Shown: positions 1 through 6,414 of the stretch, one piece after another | Numbering within the stretch: position 1 is the stretch's first letter | Layout of the letters: every line of letters starts with the position of its first letter | NCBI GenBank assembly: GCA_023390675.1 | Contig: JAEWCK010000165.1 | Location: forward strand, 1 to 9,553 | Direction: 5' to 3' | Origin: Pseudomonadota bacterium | GTDB taxonomy: Bacteria > Pseudomonadota > Alphaproteobacteria > Sphingomonadales > Sphingomonadaceae | Length of the DNA: 9,553 nucleotides | The notes under the pieces: model-generated | What the model was told of the DNA's origin: nothing | What the model saw: the letters and a program-made list of their open reading frames with translations, nothing else | Database searches by the model: none | Program-made: the position numbers and the translations under genes

Positions 1-4
1 GCCT

Positions 5-1342
5 TCAGGCGGGCTGCAACCCGAGCCACCGCCGCGTTCCCGGCAACCGCCGCAGCAGCAGCCGCTCGACCAGCAGCACCGCGAGCAAGGTCGCGCCGAA
101 CAGCGGCATCCACAGCGCCAGCAATCCGATCGCGCCGAGCAGCGCGAAGCCCGCACGCGGCCGCTTTCGCGGAACCGGCGCGCCGAGCAGACCCTGCGGG
201 CGCCTGCGCCACCACATCACGGCGCCCGAGACGGTGAGCGTGAGCAGCAGCAGCGCGGTGAGCGTGCCGAGAATCTGGTTGGCGAGACCGAACAGCGCGC
301 CTTCGTGGGCGGAGATGCCATAGCCGACGACGCGATCGAGCCAATGGCGCTGGCTAAAGTCGCGGCGCGAAGTGAGCGCGCCCGTCTTGCCGTCGATCGT
401 GAGGTTGGTGCGGAGTGGGCGGTTCTGCGCGTCCGAGGCCACTGTCCAGGGATCGCCGGGCTTTGCGGGCGGCGCGAGCAGCACCGGCGGGGCGATGCCC
501 AGGCGGTAGATCGTCCCCACGACGCGATCGAGGTCGGCGCCGGGCGCAGGCGCGTGATTCATCGCCATGCCCATATGCTCGGCATGATCGCCGAGCATCG
601 CCTTGGACGAAGGACTGCCGACCGCCCAATCCTGTGGTCCGTCGACTGTGCCGGTGACTTGTCGGACGTCCTTGAAATAGCTGCCCCAGAACTTGGCCCA
701 GGGGAGCCCGGTGGAGATCAGGAACAGCGCGAACACCGCGACCCAGATTCCCGCCACGGCATGGATGTCGCGCCAGAAGACGCGCTTGCCCTGGCGCAGC
801 CGCGGATAGAGTACGCCGGCGAGCCCGCGCCGCCCCCGCGGCCACCAGAGATAGACGCCGGTAAGCAGCATCGTGACGGTCCAGCAGGCGGCGATCTCGA
901 CGACATAGCTGCCGGGATTCCCCATGCGGAACTGGCCGTGGAGTTCCTGGATCACGCGCATCGGCCGGGCGTCCTCGCGGATCGTCTTGAGGACGGTCAG
1001 GTCATATGGATTCACGTAGACGCGGACGTCGACGCCGCCTTTACCGACGATAACGCGGGTGGCGTGGCCCTCCGCCTCGGGCAGCTCGTATTTGTGGAGC
1101 GAAGCGCCGGAAACCGCATTCAGCGCCGCCGCCACCTGCGCCTGCGCGCTGGCGCGCGGACCGGTGACGGAGAGCGTGTCGTAGGGCCGATCGAGCCAAG
1201 CCTCGATCTGCGGCTTCCACAGGAAGATCGTCCCCGTGGTAGCGAGCCACAGCACGAAGGGCATGCACAGCATTCCGGCATAGAAATGCCATCGCCACAC
1301 GGCGTTGTACCAGCGCGGCGCGGACGGCGCGGCGGTGCTCAT
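5..1342 (-). CDS. PepSY-associated TM domain inner-membrane protein (putative metal/siderophore reductase)
   Basis: A complete 445-residue polytopic membrane protein of the PepSY_TM family. Hydrophobic segments lie near residues 22-42, 147-167, 195-215, 353-377 and 397-428. Family landmarks are visible in order: RWHFYAG (17-22), ELHGQF with H135, TGVYLWWPR (161-169), RDIHA with H194, SAHEG with H346, and VSGAVMWWRRRPQG (371-384). Some members of this family (FoxB type) are haem-containing inner-membrane siderophore reductases, and the conserved histidines here would suit haem ligation; that function is inferred. The periplasmic-type loop before TM4 carries a Met/His cluster (H253, H256, M257, M259, M261, H263), which could bind a soft metal such as copper. 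The ATG overlaps the receptor gene's TGA as ATGA, so translation is probably coupled. It is the last gene of the operon, and its stop lies 4 bases from the window edge. The family call is firm and the substrate is unknown. Confidence 0.9.
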   Translation of the reverse strand: MSTAAPSAPRWYNAVWRWHFYAGMLCMPFVLWLATTGTIFLWKPQIEAWLDRPYDTLSVTGPRASAQAQVAAALNAVSGASLHKYELPEAEGHATRVIVGKGGVDVRVYVNPYDLTVLKTIREDARPMRVIQELHGQFRMGNPGSYVVEIAACWTVTMLLTGVYLWWPRGRRGLAGVLYPRLRQGKRVFWRDIHAVAGIWVAVFALFLISTGLPWAKFWGSYFKDVRQVTGTVDGPQDWAVGSPSSKAMLGDHAEHMGMAMNHAPAPGADLDRVVGTIYRLGIAPPVLLAPPAKPGDPWTVASDAQNRPLRTNLTIDGKTGALTSRRDFSQRHWLDRVVGYGISAHEGALFGLANQILGTLTALLLLTLTVSGAVMWWRRRPQGLLGAPVPRKRPRAGFALLGAIGLLALWMPLFGATLLAVLLVERLLLRRLPGTRRWLGLQPA

Positions 1343-3609
1343 AGCCGCAACTTCGCCTCGACCGTCACCGATCGCTGCGTGAAGGGGTGGAAGAGGAAAT
1401 ACTTGTCGTTGAACAGGTTATCGACGCCCAGCGAAAAGCCGAGATGCTCGCCCGCCTTGAAATGCGCGCGCGCGTCCACGACGAGATATTCGTAGAAGCC
1501 CTGATAGGTGTTGCCGACAATATCGCTGTTGTCGAGCGAGCCCCAGTTGCGGCTTGCATAGCGCGCGGCGGCGGTGAGCGAGACCGCGTCGTCGGCGCGC
1601 CAGGTGACGACTGCGGTCGCCTTCCAGCGCGGGACGCTGGGGAGTGTCTTGCCCACGGCGACGGGGAAAGCGGCGTCCTTGACGGTTTCGGCGTCGGTGT
1701 ATGTCACGCTGCCGGCCACATCGAACCGGGGCATCACATCGCGGCGGTCGAAGGCCAGCTCGATGCCGCGAGCGCGCGTGCGATCGACATTCTGGAAATA
1801 GGTGAAAAGCTGAGTCGAACCGGGGAGCAACGGCGCGGATTGCGAGATCAGGGCGTCGGCGATGCTCTCGTTGAACAGCGCGAGCCGCGCCGTACCGTGG
1901 CCGTCGGCATATTCGAGCGCGAGTTCTTCGGACCATGCGCGTTCGGGACGGAGGCTCGGATCGGGGACGGTGAGAACCGCGCCGGTAGTGATCGCCTGAT
2001 AGAGCTCGCCCACGGTCGGGAAGCGATAGGCGCGGCCGATCGACGCGCGCGCAGTGAGGGCGGGGGCGAGGCTCCACGCCAGCGTCGCCTTGGGCGAGAA
2101 TCCCTCGGCGCGGCGCTCGGGCTGGTCCACGGACAGTGCTGGGCTCGTCGAAAAGTTGAAGCCGTCGAACGCACGCCACCATTCGTAGCGGCCGCCGAGC
2201 GTGAGCTTGAGTGCGGGAGCGAACGCAAATGTGTTCTCTGCCCAGATCGCCGCCGTGCGGGTCTTGCCGCGCGAAGCCTGATTGAGGGCGCCTTGCGCGC
2301 GCGCCTGCCAATCGGCGGTCGAATAGCGGTTCGAATTGATCTCGTACTGGTCCAGGTGCGCGCCTATCCGCAGCGTATTGCCGCCGGAATTCCAGCCGAG
2401 GCTGCCGTCGAGTGTGCGCCAGCCGGTCCCGTCGAGCCGCGTGACATTGCCGGCGGCGCCAGTCACCGCGGTCGGCGTGCGCTGGATCTCGCGGCCGAAA
2501 TCGTAGAGCGTGCCGATCAGCTTCCAATCGAACGCGCCGCCCGCTCCGCCGATCGAAAGCGTGTGCGACCAGTGACGTGCGTCGCGAAGGTAGATGCCGC
2601 TCGCGAACGCGCTGGTGGCCAGTGAATAACCGTAGCCGCCGCTGTTGATCGCCCCCGAATAGATCGGCGCGCCGGTGGCGGCGTTGCGGACGTAACTTTC
2701 GACGCGGCCCGAGGTCTCGTCGAGGAACAGGCCGCCGGTATAGGCGATGCGCACTGCCGGCGAGATGTCGAAAGCGGTCTTGAGCTTGAGCATGTCCTGC
2801 CTGTGATGCTCGAGCCCGCCCGCGCCGAACACGCGGATCGGGCTGCCCGTGCGGTTGAAATCGTCATAGCCGCCGACGGTCGGCGTGCCCGCGGCGCCCG
2901 GCGCTGCAGGACGGATGGCGGTGACGAAGCTGATCGGCTGCGTCTTGCTGTCGGTATGCGTCGCGCTGGCGAAGAACGCGAAGGGACCGAAGCGATCGCC
3001 GACCGACCCGCTATATTGATAGCTGCGGAGGTAGCGGTCGGTGCCGTAGAGTTCGAAGTCCTGGAGATTGGCGAGCGCCTGCGCGGTCGCCTCGAGCTTG
3101 TCGGGCAGGCGCGTGGTGATGTTGACCACCGCGCCGATCGAGCTGCCGGGATAGGCCGCCGAGAAGGGACCGTAGAGCACGTCGATCCGCTCGATCTCCT
3201 GCGGGCTCACGAGGCTCCAGCGCGGGCTGGCCGAGGTGTTGTTGTTACCGATCAGCGCCGAGAGCAACGCGCCATCGGCATAGATCAGGTTGCGCGCGCT
3301 CGCGCCGAGACCCGAAGTGCGCGTGGCGAGCGGCGCCTGCGTGTCGCCGATGTTGCGCTTCCGGACGACGAGGCTCGGCAGATACTTGACCGTGTCTTCG
3401 ACATTGACCGCATTGATCTTCGTCTCGATCTGTCGGGCGGTGACCGTCGACCTCGTCGCTGGCGTCGCGGGCTGGACCTTGCCGGTGACGACGATCTCGC
3501 TCGCCCTGGCATCCTGATCCTTGTCCTCGTCGGCAAGGGCCGGAAGGGGCGGGGCGGCGGCAAAGGCAATCAGGGCGGCAGTGCCGCGCAGAAAATGGGC
3601 AACAGGCAT
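1339..3609 (-). CDS. TonB-dependent outer-membrane receptor
   Basis: A complete 756-residue receptor that would take up a metal complex or similar ligand across the outer membrane using TonB/ExbBD energy. The ATG at 3609 is chosen because it gives a proper signal peptide (residues 1-26, cut after ALA) and has GGAG five bases upstream. An in-frame extension to 3735 would overlap the upstream gene and bury the signal. A TonB box EIVVTG lies at 38-43, followed by a plug domain at about 50-170 with EDTVKYLPSLVVRKR, IYADGALLSALIGNNN and IERIDVLYGPFSAAYPG. The rest is a beta-barrel with typical late motifs: GRAYRFPTVGELYQ, LRPERAWSEELALEY and LGVDNLFNDKYF. The chain ends KLRL rather than in the common terminal Phe. 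It sits between a DUF2946 gene (31-bp gap) and a PepSY-TM gene (4-bp overlap). Iron-siderophore is the default guess for the ligand. Copper is possible given the neighbours, and neither is proven. Confidence 0.93.
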   Translation of the reverse strand: MPVAHFLRGTAALIAFAAAPPLPALADEDKDQDARASEIVVTGKVQPATPATRSTVTARQIETKINAVNVEDTVKYLPSLVVRKRNIGDTQAPLATRTSGLGASARNLIYADGALLSALIGNNNTSASPRWSLVSPQEIERIDVLYGPFSAAYPGSSIGAVVNITTRLPDKLEATAQALANLQDFELYGTDRYLRSYQYSGSVGDRFGPFAFFASATHTDSKTQPISFVTAIRPAAPGAAGTPTVGGYDDFNRTGSPIRVFGAGGLEHHRQDMLKLKTAFDISPAVRIAYTGGLFLDETSGRVESYVRNAATGAPIYSGAINSGGYGYSLATSAFASGIYLRDARHWSHTLSIGGAGGAFDWKLIGTLYDFGREIQRTPTAVTGAAGNVTRLDGTGWRTLDGSLGWNSGGNTLRIGAHLDQYEINSNRYSTADWQARAQGALNQASRGKTRTAAIWAENTFAFAPALKLTLGGRYEWWRAFDGFNFSTSPALSVDQPERRAEGFSPKATLAWSLAPALTARASIGRAYRFPTVGELYQAITTGAVLTVPDPSLRPERAWSEELALEYADGHGTARLALFNESIADALISQSAPLLPGSTQLFTYFQNVDRTRARGIELAFDRRDVMPRFDVAGSVTYTDAETVKDAAFPVAVGKTLPSVPRWKATAVVTWRADDAVSLTAAARYASRNWGSLDNSDIVGNTYQGFYEYLVVDARAHFKAGEHLGFSLGVDNLFNDKYFLFHPFTQRSVTVEAKLRL

Positions 3610-3640
3610 GGGAACTCCGGCTGAAGCGAGGGGACTCGGT

Positions 3641-4048
3641 TCAGGCGAAGAGGGGCGGTCCGGTGGCGAGCGGGGGCGGAGCGGCGAGGCCGCGGCCGGG
3701 GATGGGGCGGAGCACTTCGGGCTCGGCTTCGGCAACGGCGGCGGGCGCGACTATCGCGGGAAGCGGATCGGCGGCGGTGAGCGGCTGCGCGGCGGCGGCG
3801 AAGGCGCAAGGCTGGTCCGGGGCAGGCTTGACGGGCTTGGGCTTGCCGAGCGCCTTTTCGAGCAGCGCTTTCGCCTCCGCGGGGATCTCGTGGCTCGTGC
3901 CGCTGCACCAACCGAGCGTCACGCCGCGCGCGCTCGCCTGGGGCATCCAGCCGGCGGGGACGGCGAGGCGGAAGAGCAACGCGCACAGCGCCAGCGCGAA
4001 CGCGATGCGCCGCCAGCCGCCGTGCCTGAATTCCGCCGTTCCGCTCAT
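3641..4048 (-). CDS. DUF2946-type small membrane/periplasmic protein
   Basis: A 135-residue protein with a positively charged N-terminus, one hydrophobic segment (about 15-31, reading FALALCALLFRLAVPAGWMP) and then an Ala/Pro-rich tail. The pattern FRLAVPAGWMP, a following Cys (GWCSG, C48), a PCAF motif with C81 and the ending ATGPPLFA matches my recollection of DUF2946 proteins, which have no established biochemical role. Family members often sit next to TonB-receptor and PepSY genes, as here, which suggests an accessory role in metal handling. C48, H53 and C81 are candidate metal ligands. The ATG at 4048 is preferred over an upstream in-frame start at 4228, because it follows a G-rich ribosome site (AGGGGGG) and places the hydrophobic segment at the N-terminus. 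The longer form would run into the divergent gene. It is the first gene of the three-gene operon. Confidence 0.78.
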   Translation of the reverse strand: MSGTAEFRHGGWRRIAFALALCALLFRLAVPAGWMPQASARGVTLGWCSGTSHEIPAEAKALLEKALGKPKPVKPAPDQPCAFAAAAQPLTAADPLPAIVAPAAVAEAEPEVLRPIPGRGLAAPPPLATGPPLFA

Positions 4049-4068
4049 CGCCTGCCCCCCTAGGCGCG

Positions 4069-4082
4069 GTCCGACCTCGGAC
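4069..4082. repeat. Inverted repeat GTCCGA-CC-TCGGAC
   Basis: Two perfect 6-bp inverted arms with a 2-bp spacer lie 21-34 bp upstream of the DUF2946 start codon. The site falls in the presumed leader or operator zone of the metal-uptake operon. It could be a dimeric-regulator site or a small RNA hairpin. Length and position are the only support, and in GC-rich DNA a 6-bp inverted repeat can occur by chance. Confidence 0.3.
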
Positions 4083-4115
4083 GCAAGCGCGGAATCCTGC
4101 GTGCATATGAATGTG

Positions 4116-4143
4116 TTGACCCAAGCCACTGCTTTTCTAGGGT
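4116..4143 (+). promoter_or_regulatory. Candidate promoter of the ankyrin gene
   Basis: A -35-like TTGACC (4116-4121, 5 of 6 consensus bases) is separated by 16 bp from a -10-like TAGGGT (4138-4143, 3 of 6). Transcription would start near 4150, leaving a short leader that contains the ribosome site GGGGAGG (4156-4162) before the ATG at 4168. The -35 match is good and the -10 is weak. Confidence 0.35.
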
Positions 4144-4167
4144 TTCCCGGACGAAGGGGAGGCAAGG

Positions 4168-5049
4168 ATGAAGCGATTGATGATGGCGGGGCTGGCGGCG
4201 GCGATGCTTGCGGGCGCGGCGGGTGCAACCATGCTCCAGGCAGATCCCTGGACGACTGCGGCGTACGACATCGCGATCAAGCACAACGCCGAAGCGCTGG
4301 CGATCGTCGACAGCGGCAAGTTCGACATCAATTTCCAGACCGACGAAGGCTATACCCTGCTCCACCGCGCGGCGGACGCGGGCAATCTGGAGGTGGTGCA
4401 GGCGCTGCTCGAACGCGGGGCGGACCCCAACCTCAAGTCCGCGCTGGGGCGCACGGCGTACGACATGGCTTCGGGCACGGCAGTGAAGGCGGCGCTCGCG
4501 AGGGCGATGCAGGCTCCGAATACCGTCTCGACCGGCGGCGTGGCGGGCACCGACAAGTCGGCAGGTGGCGGGAGCAACGGGAGCTGCGCCGCGGTGGTCG
4601 CCGAGAAGGCGAACAACGGCCGCTCGGCGGCGATGCGCCCGATCCTGCGCGCGCGCGACGACATCTGGTACAACCATCCCGACGAACTGGCGCTGCTGCT
4701 CGAGGATTGCGTCAAGGCCGACGCGAAGGACGATGTCGGCGACACGCTGCTCCACACCGCAGCGAGCCGCGACCGCGTCGAGGCGGCGAAGGTGCTCCTC
4801 GCGCACGGGGCGAGCAAGAACCTGCGCGACCGTTCGGGCAAGGTGCCGGCGGACTATGCGACCTCGCCCGAGATGAAGGCGCTGCTCGGGCCGGCGAGCC
4901 CGGCGCGGCCCGCTACGGCGGCTTCGAGCCGCAAGACCGAGTGCGCGCAGAAGCATCAGGCCGATGCGGCGCTCTGCTCGGACACGAGCTGCAAGATGGC
5001 GGCGAACCGGCGCTGGCAGCAATGCCTGAACACCGGCCGCTACTGGTAG
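4168..5049 (+). CDS. Exported ankyrin-repeat protein with Cys-rich C-terminal tail
   Basis: A complete 293-residue protein. An N-terminal signal peptide (about 1-24, MKRLMMAGLAAAMLAGAAGA) predicts export to the periplasm. Two well-formed ankyrin repeats are visible: about 58-90 (DEGYTLLHRAADAGNLEVVQALLERGADPN) and about 188-220 (GDTLLHTAASRDRVEAAKVLLAHGAS). Weaker repeats lie before, between and after them. Two further cysteines, C140 and C181, lie in the middle part. After a Pro/Ala linker (242-254), the tail carries C259, C270, C275 and C286 in the pattern C-x10-C-x4-C-x10-C, ending LNTGRYW. Ankyrin repeats mediate protein binding; the tail could be a disulfide-pinned helical hairpin (inference). 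The start is supported by GGGGAGG six bases from the ATG. It is transcribed away from the metal-uptake operon, and its partner is unknown. Confidence 0.88.
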   Translation: MKRLMMAGLAAAMLAGAAGATMLQADPWTTAAYDIAIKHNAEALAIVDSGKFDINFQTDEGYTLLHRAADAGNLEVVQALLERGADPNLKSALGRTAYDMASGTAVKAALARAMQAPNTVSTGGVAGTDKSAGGGSNGSCAAVVAEKANNGRSAAMRPILRARDDIWYNHPDELALLLEDCVKADAKDDVGDTLLHTAASRDRVEAAKVLLAHGASKNLRDRSGKVPADYATSPEMKALLGPASPARPATAASSRKTECAQKHQADAALCSDTSCKMAANRRWQQCLNTGRYW

Positions 5050-5066
5050 GCCGATCTTTGGCACCG

Positions 5067-5095
5067 TCCGGCGCGCGGGGCTTGCCGCCGCCGGA
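5067..5095 (+). terminator. Strong hairpin after the ankyrin gene (possible terminator or attenuator)
   Basis: The arms 5067-5073 and 5089-5095 pair over 7 bp. After a single bulged C at 5074, 5075-5078 pairs with 5085-5088 over 4 bp, leaving a 6-base loop (GGCTTG). The hairpin begins 18 bases after the ankyrin stop codon and ends 37 bases before the esterase start. No T-run follows, so it is not a classical intrinsic terminator. It may instead partly terminate transcription or protect the upstream mRNA's 3' end. Confidence 0.4.
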
Positions 5096-5132
5096 TCGCG
5101 CGGGAGGATGCGCTCCAGAAGGGGAGGGGCGC

Positions 5133-6074
5133 ATGACGAGGGGACCCGATCGGCGGGCGTTTCTGGGCGGCACGCTCGCCATGCCGCTCGCGGCGCAGGC
5201 GAAGGCGCGGCAGGAAGCGGGGACGCGGCCCTATGTGCTGCCTTTCGCGAGCGTTGTCCCGCTCCATTCGGCGATCAACGGCATCGCGTACGAACTCTAT
5301 GTGCGGGTGCCCGCCGCCTATGACCGAAGCAAGCGCTATCCCACGGTGTGGACGCTCGACGCCGATTACAGCTTCGCGATTGCGGCCAATCATCTCGAGC
5401 ACCTCGCCGACCGGCAGCACATCCCCGAGCAGATCCTGGTCTCGGTCGCCTATGCCGGGATCTATCCCGACCGCAACCGCTACCAGATGGAGCGCTCGCG
5501 CGACTATACCCCGGTCTATTGGCCCAATGTCGGCTACGGCCCCGAATTCCAGGCGCATTCGGGCGGCGCTCCGGCGTTCCTGAGGATGCTGGCCGAGGAG
5601 GCGATCCCGCTGATCGAGCGGACCTTCGCGACCGATCCCGCACAGCGGACCCTGTGCGGGCACAGCTATGGCGGGCTGTTCGGGGCGTGGGTGCTGCAGG
5701 CGCATCCCGAGCTGTTCGACCGCTATCTAATGGTCAGCCCCTCGCTCTGGTACGCCGAGAAGCTGCTGCTCGGCCGCGAGGAACGCCGCGAATTCAAGCC
5801 GCTGGCGCGCGCGACGCGGGTGTGGATGGGGATCGGCTGGTGGGAGGAGCAGGCGAGCGGCGGGATGGTCACCGACATGAAGCGCTTCGCCGCGCTGCTC
5901 GCGGCGCGCGGCGATGCGGAGCTGAGCGTCGAGCACAAGGTGTTCGGAGACGAGAGCCATGCGAGCATTTTTCCCGCCGCTTTCTCGACGGGGATGCGGC
6001 ATCTGTATCCGGTGGATTGGCTGGCGGCTGCGGTGACGCCGCAGCAGTGTGGCGATGGATGCGTCAGCCCGTGA
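5133..6074 (+). CDS. Tat-exported alpha/beta hydrolase, esterase D / IroE-like
   Basis: A complete 313-residue protein. The N-terminus has a twin-arginine signal (DRRAFLGG at 6-13, then a hydrophobic stretch ending AQA at 21-23), so a periplasmic location after folding is expected. The hydrolase core shows the nucleophile elbow GHSYGG (S178), then LFDRYLMVSPSLWYAE, and a late DESHASIF with H276 as the likely catalytic His; the acid is not certain. This layout matches the putative-esterase family (PF00756, COG2819 group), which includes siderophore trilactone hydrolases such as IroE. Substrate assignment is inference. A CGDGC pair (C306, C310) at the extreme C-terminus is unusual. The start is set by GGGGAGGGG just upstream of the ATG at 5133. 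The same frame stays open far upstream, but only as antisense or out-of-frame sequence. The 3' end overlaps the convergent DUF952 gene by 11 bp. Confidence 0.88.
   Translation: MTRGPDRRAFLGGTLAMPLAAQAKARQEAGTRPYVLPFASVVPLHSAINGIAYELYVRVPAAYDRSKRYPTVWTLDADYSFAIAANHLEHLADRQHIPEQILVSVAYAGIYPDRNRYQMERSRDYTPVYWPNVGYGPEFQAHSGGAPAFLRMLAEEAIPLIERTFATDPAQRTLCGHSYGGLFGAWVLQAHPELFDRYLMVSPSLWYAEKLLLGREERREFKPLARATRVWMGIGWWEEQASGGMVTDMKRFAALLAARGDAELSVEHKVFGDESHASIFPAAFSTGMRHLYPVDWLAAAVTPQQCGDGCVSP
6064..6074. other. 11-bp convergent 3' overlap of esterase and DUF952 genes
   Basis: The esterase stop TGA occupies 6072-6074 on plus, and the DUF952 stop occupies 6066-6064 on minus, so each gene's last codons lie inside the other. 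There is no room between the genes for a terminator. Transcription from either side must either run into the opposing gene or stop within coding sequence. Confidence 0.85.
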
Positions 6075-6414
6075 CCGGGAGCCTGAGGCTGCCGTCCGCC
6101 TCGTAGTGCAGCTCGCTATAGGCAGTCACGGCGTCGAGTGTCAGCTTGCCGTGGATGTGCGGGAAGAGCTGGCCGCCGCGCGATTCCTCCCACTTCACGG
6201 CATCCCCGAGCGCATCGAGGTCGACCGCGGCCAGCCATAGCCCCTCCTGCCCGGCGAAGTGCCTGTCGAGCGTCTCCTGGAGCTGGGCGCGGGTGGAGAG
6301 GTGGATGTAGCCGTCGGCGATATCCACCGGGGCGCCTTCGAACGCATCGGCCTCGAGCGCCTGCATCTGCTCGGCGGTCAGCACCTTGTACGCGGTCTTG
6401 GGCGTCTCGCTCAC
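6064..6414 (-). CDS. DUF952 family protein
   Basis: A complete 116-residue protein covering the whole DUF952 domain: YKVLTAEQ (9-16), PVDIADGYIHLST (29-41, H38), RHFAGQEGLWLAAVDLDAL (51-69) and KWEESRGGQLFPHIHGKL (74-91, H86 and H88). The biochemical role is not established. I recall structural similarity of this family to the ADP-ribosyltransferase fold, but no activity should be assumed. The GTG start at 6414 overlaps the gyrA stop as GTGA and follows a near-perfect ribosome site GGAGGA (6426-6421) with 6-base spacing, which lies inside the last gyrA codons, so translation is likely coupled to gyrA. A longer reading up to 6903 is rejected because it runs out of frame through gyrA. The 3' end crosses the convergent esterase gene by 11 bp. 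Confidence 0.88.
   Translation of the reverse strand: MSETPKTAYKVLTAEQMQALEADAFEGAPVDIADGYIHLSTRAQLQETLDRHFAGQEGLWLAAVDLDALGDAVKWEESRGGQLFPHIHGKLTLDAVTAYSELHYEADGSLRLPVTG

Larger units (their letters stand above)
4049..4167. promoter_or_regulatory. Divergent intergenic control region
   Basis: This 119-bp gap must hold the promoters of both the minus-strand DUF2946/receptor/PepSY operon and the plus-strand ankyrin gene. It has a locally AT-richer core (about 4100-4145) in otherwise GC-rich DNA. The minus-strand promoter is not clear; TATGCA at 4108-4103 (minus strand) is only a weak -10 candidate. No recognised Fur, CueR or riboswitch signature could be identified by eye. Confidence 0.5.

Noticed and set aside
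1387..2625. 412-codon plus-strand open frame opposite the TonB receptor
   Set aside because: Antisense shadow; the receptor on the other strand is complete with signal peptide, plug and barrel motifs.
3610..3735. 42-codon N-terminal extension of the TonB receptor
   Set aside because: It would overlap the DUF2946 gene by 95 bp, is Pro/Ser-rich, and would bury the clean signal peptide that starts at 3609 with its own ribosome site.
4049..4228. 60-codon N-terminal extension of the DUF2946 protein
   Set aside because: It would cross the divergent promoter region and the start of the ankyrin gene; the internal ATG at 4048 has a ribosome site and the expected N-terminal hydrophobic segment.
3663..5132. 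Upstream two-thirds of an 803-codon plus-strand open frame that ends with the esterase
   Set aside because: It runs antisense to the DUF2946 gene and out of frame through the ankyrin gene, and its composition is Arg/Gly/Ala-rich as expected of a shadow frame. The Tat signal and ribosome site place the real start at 5133.
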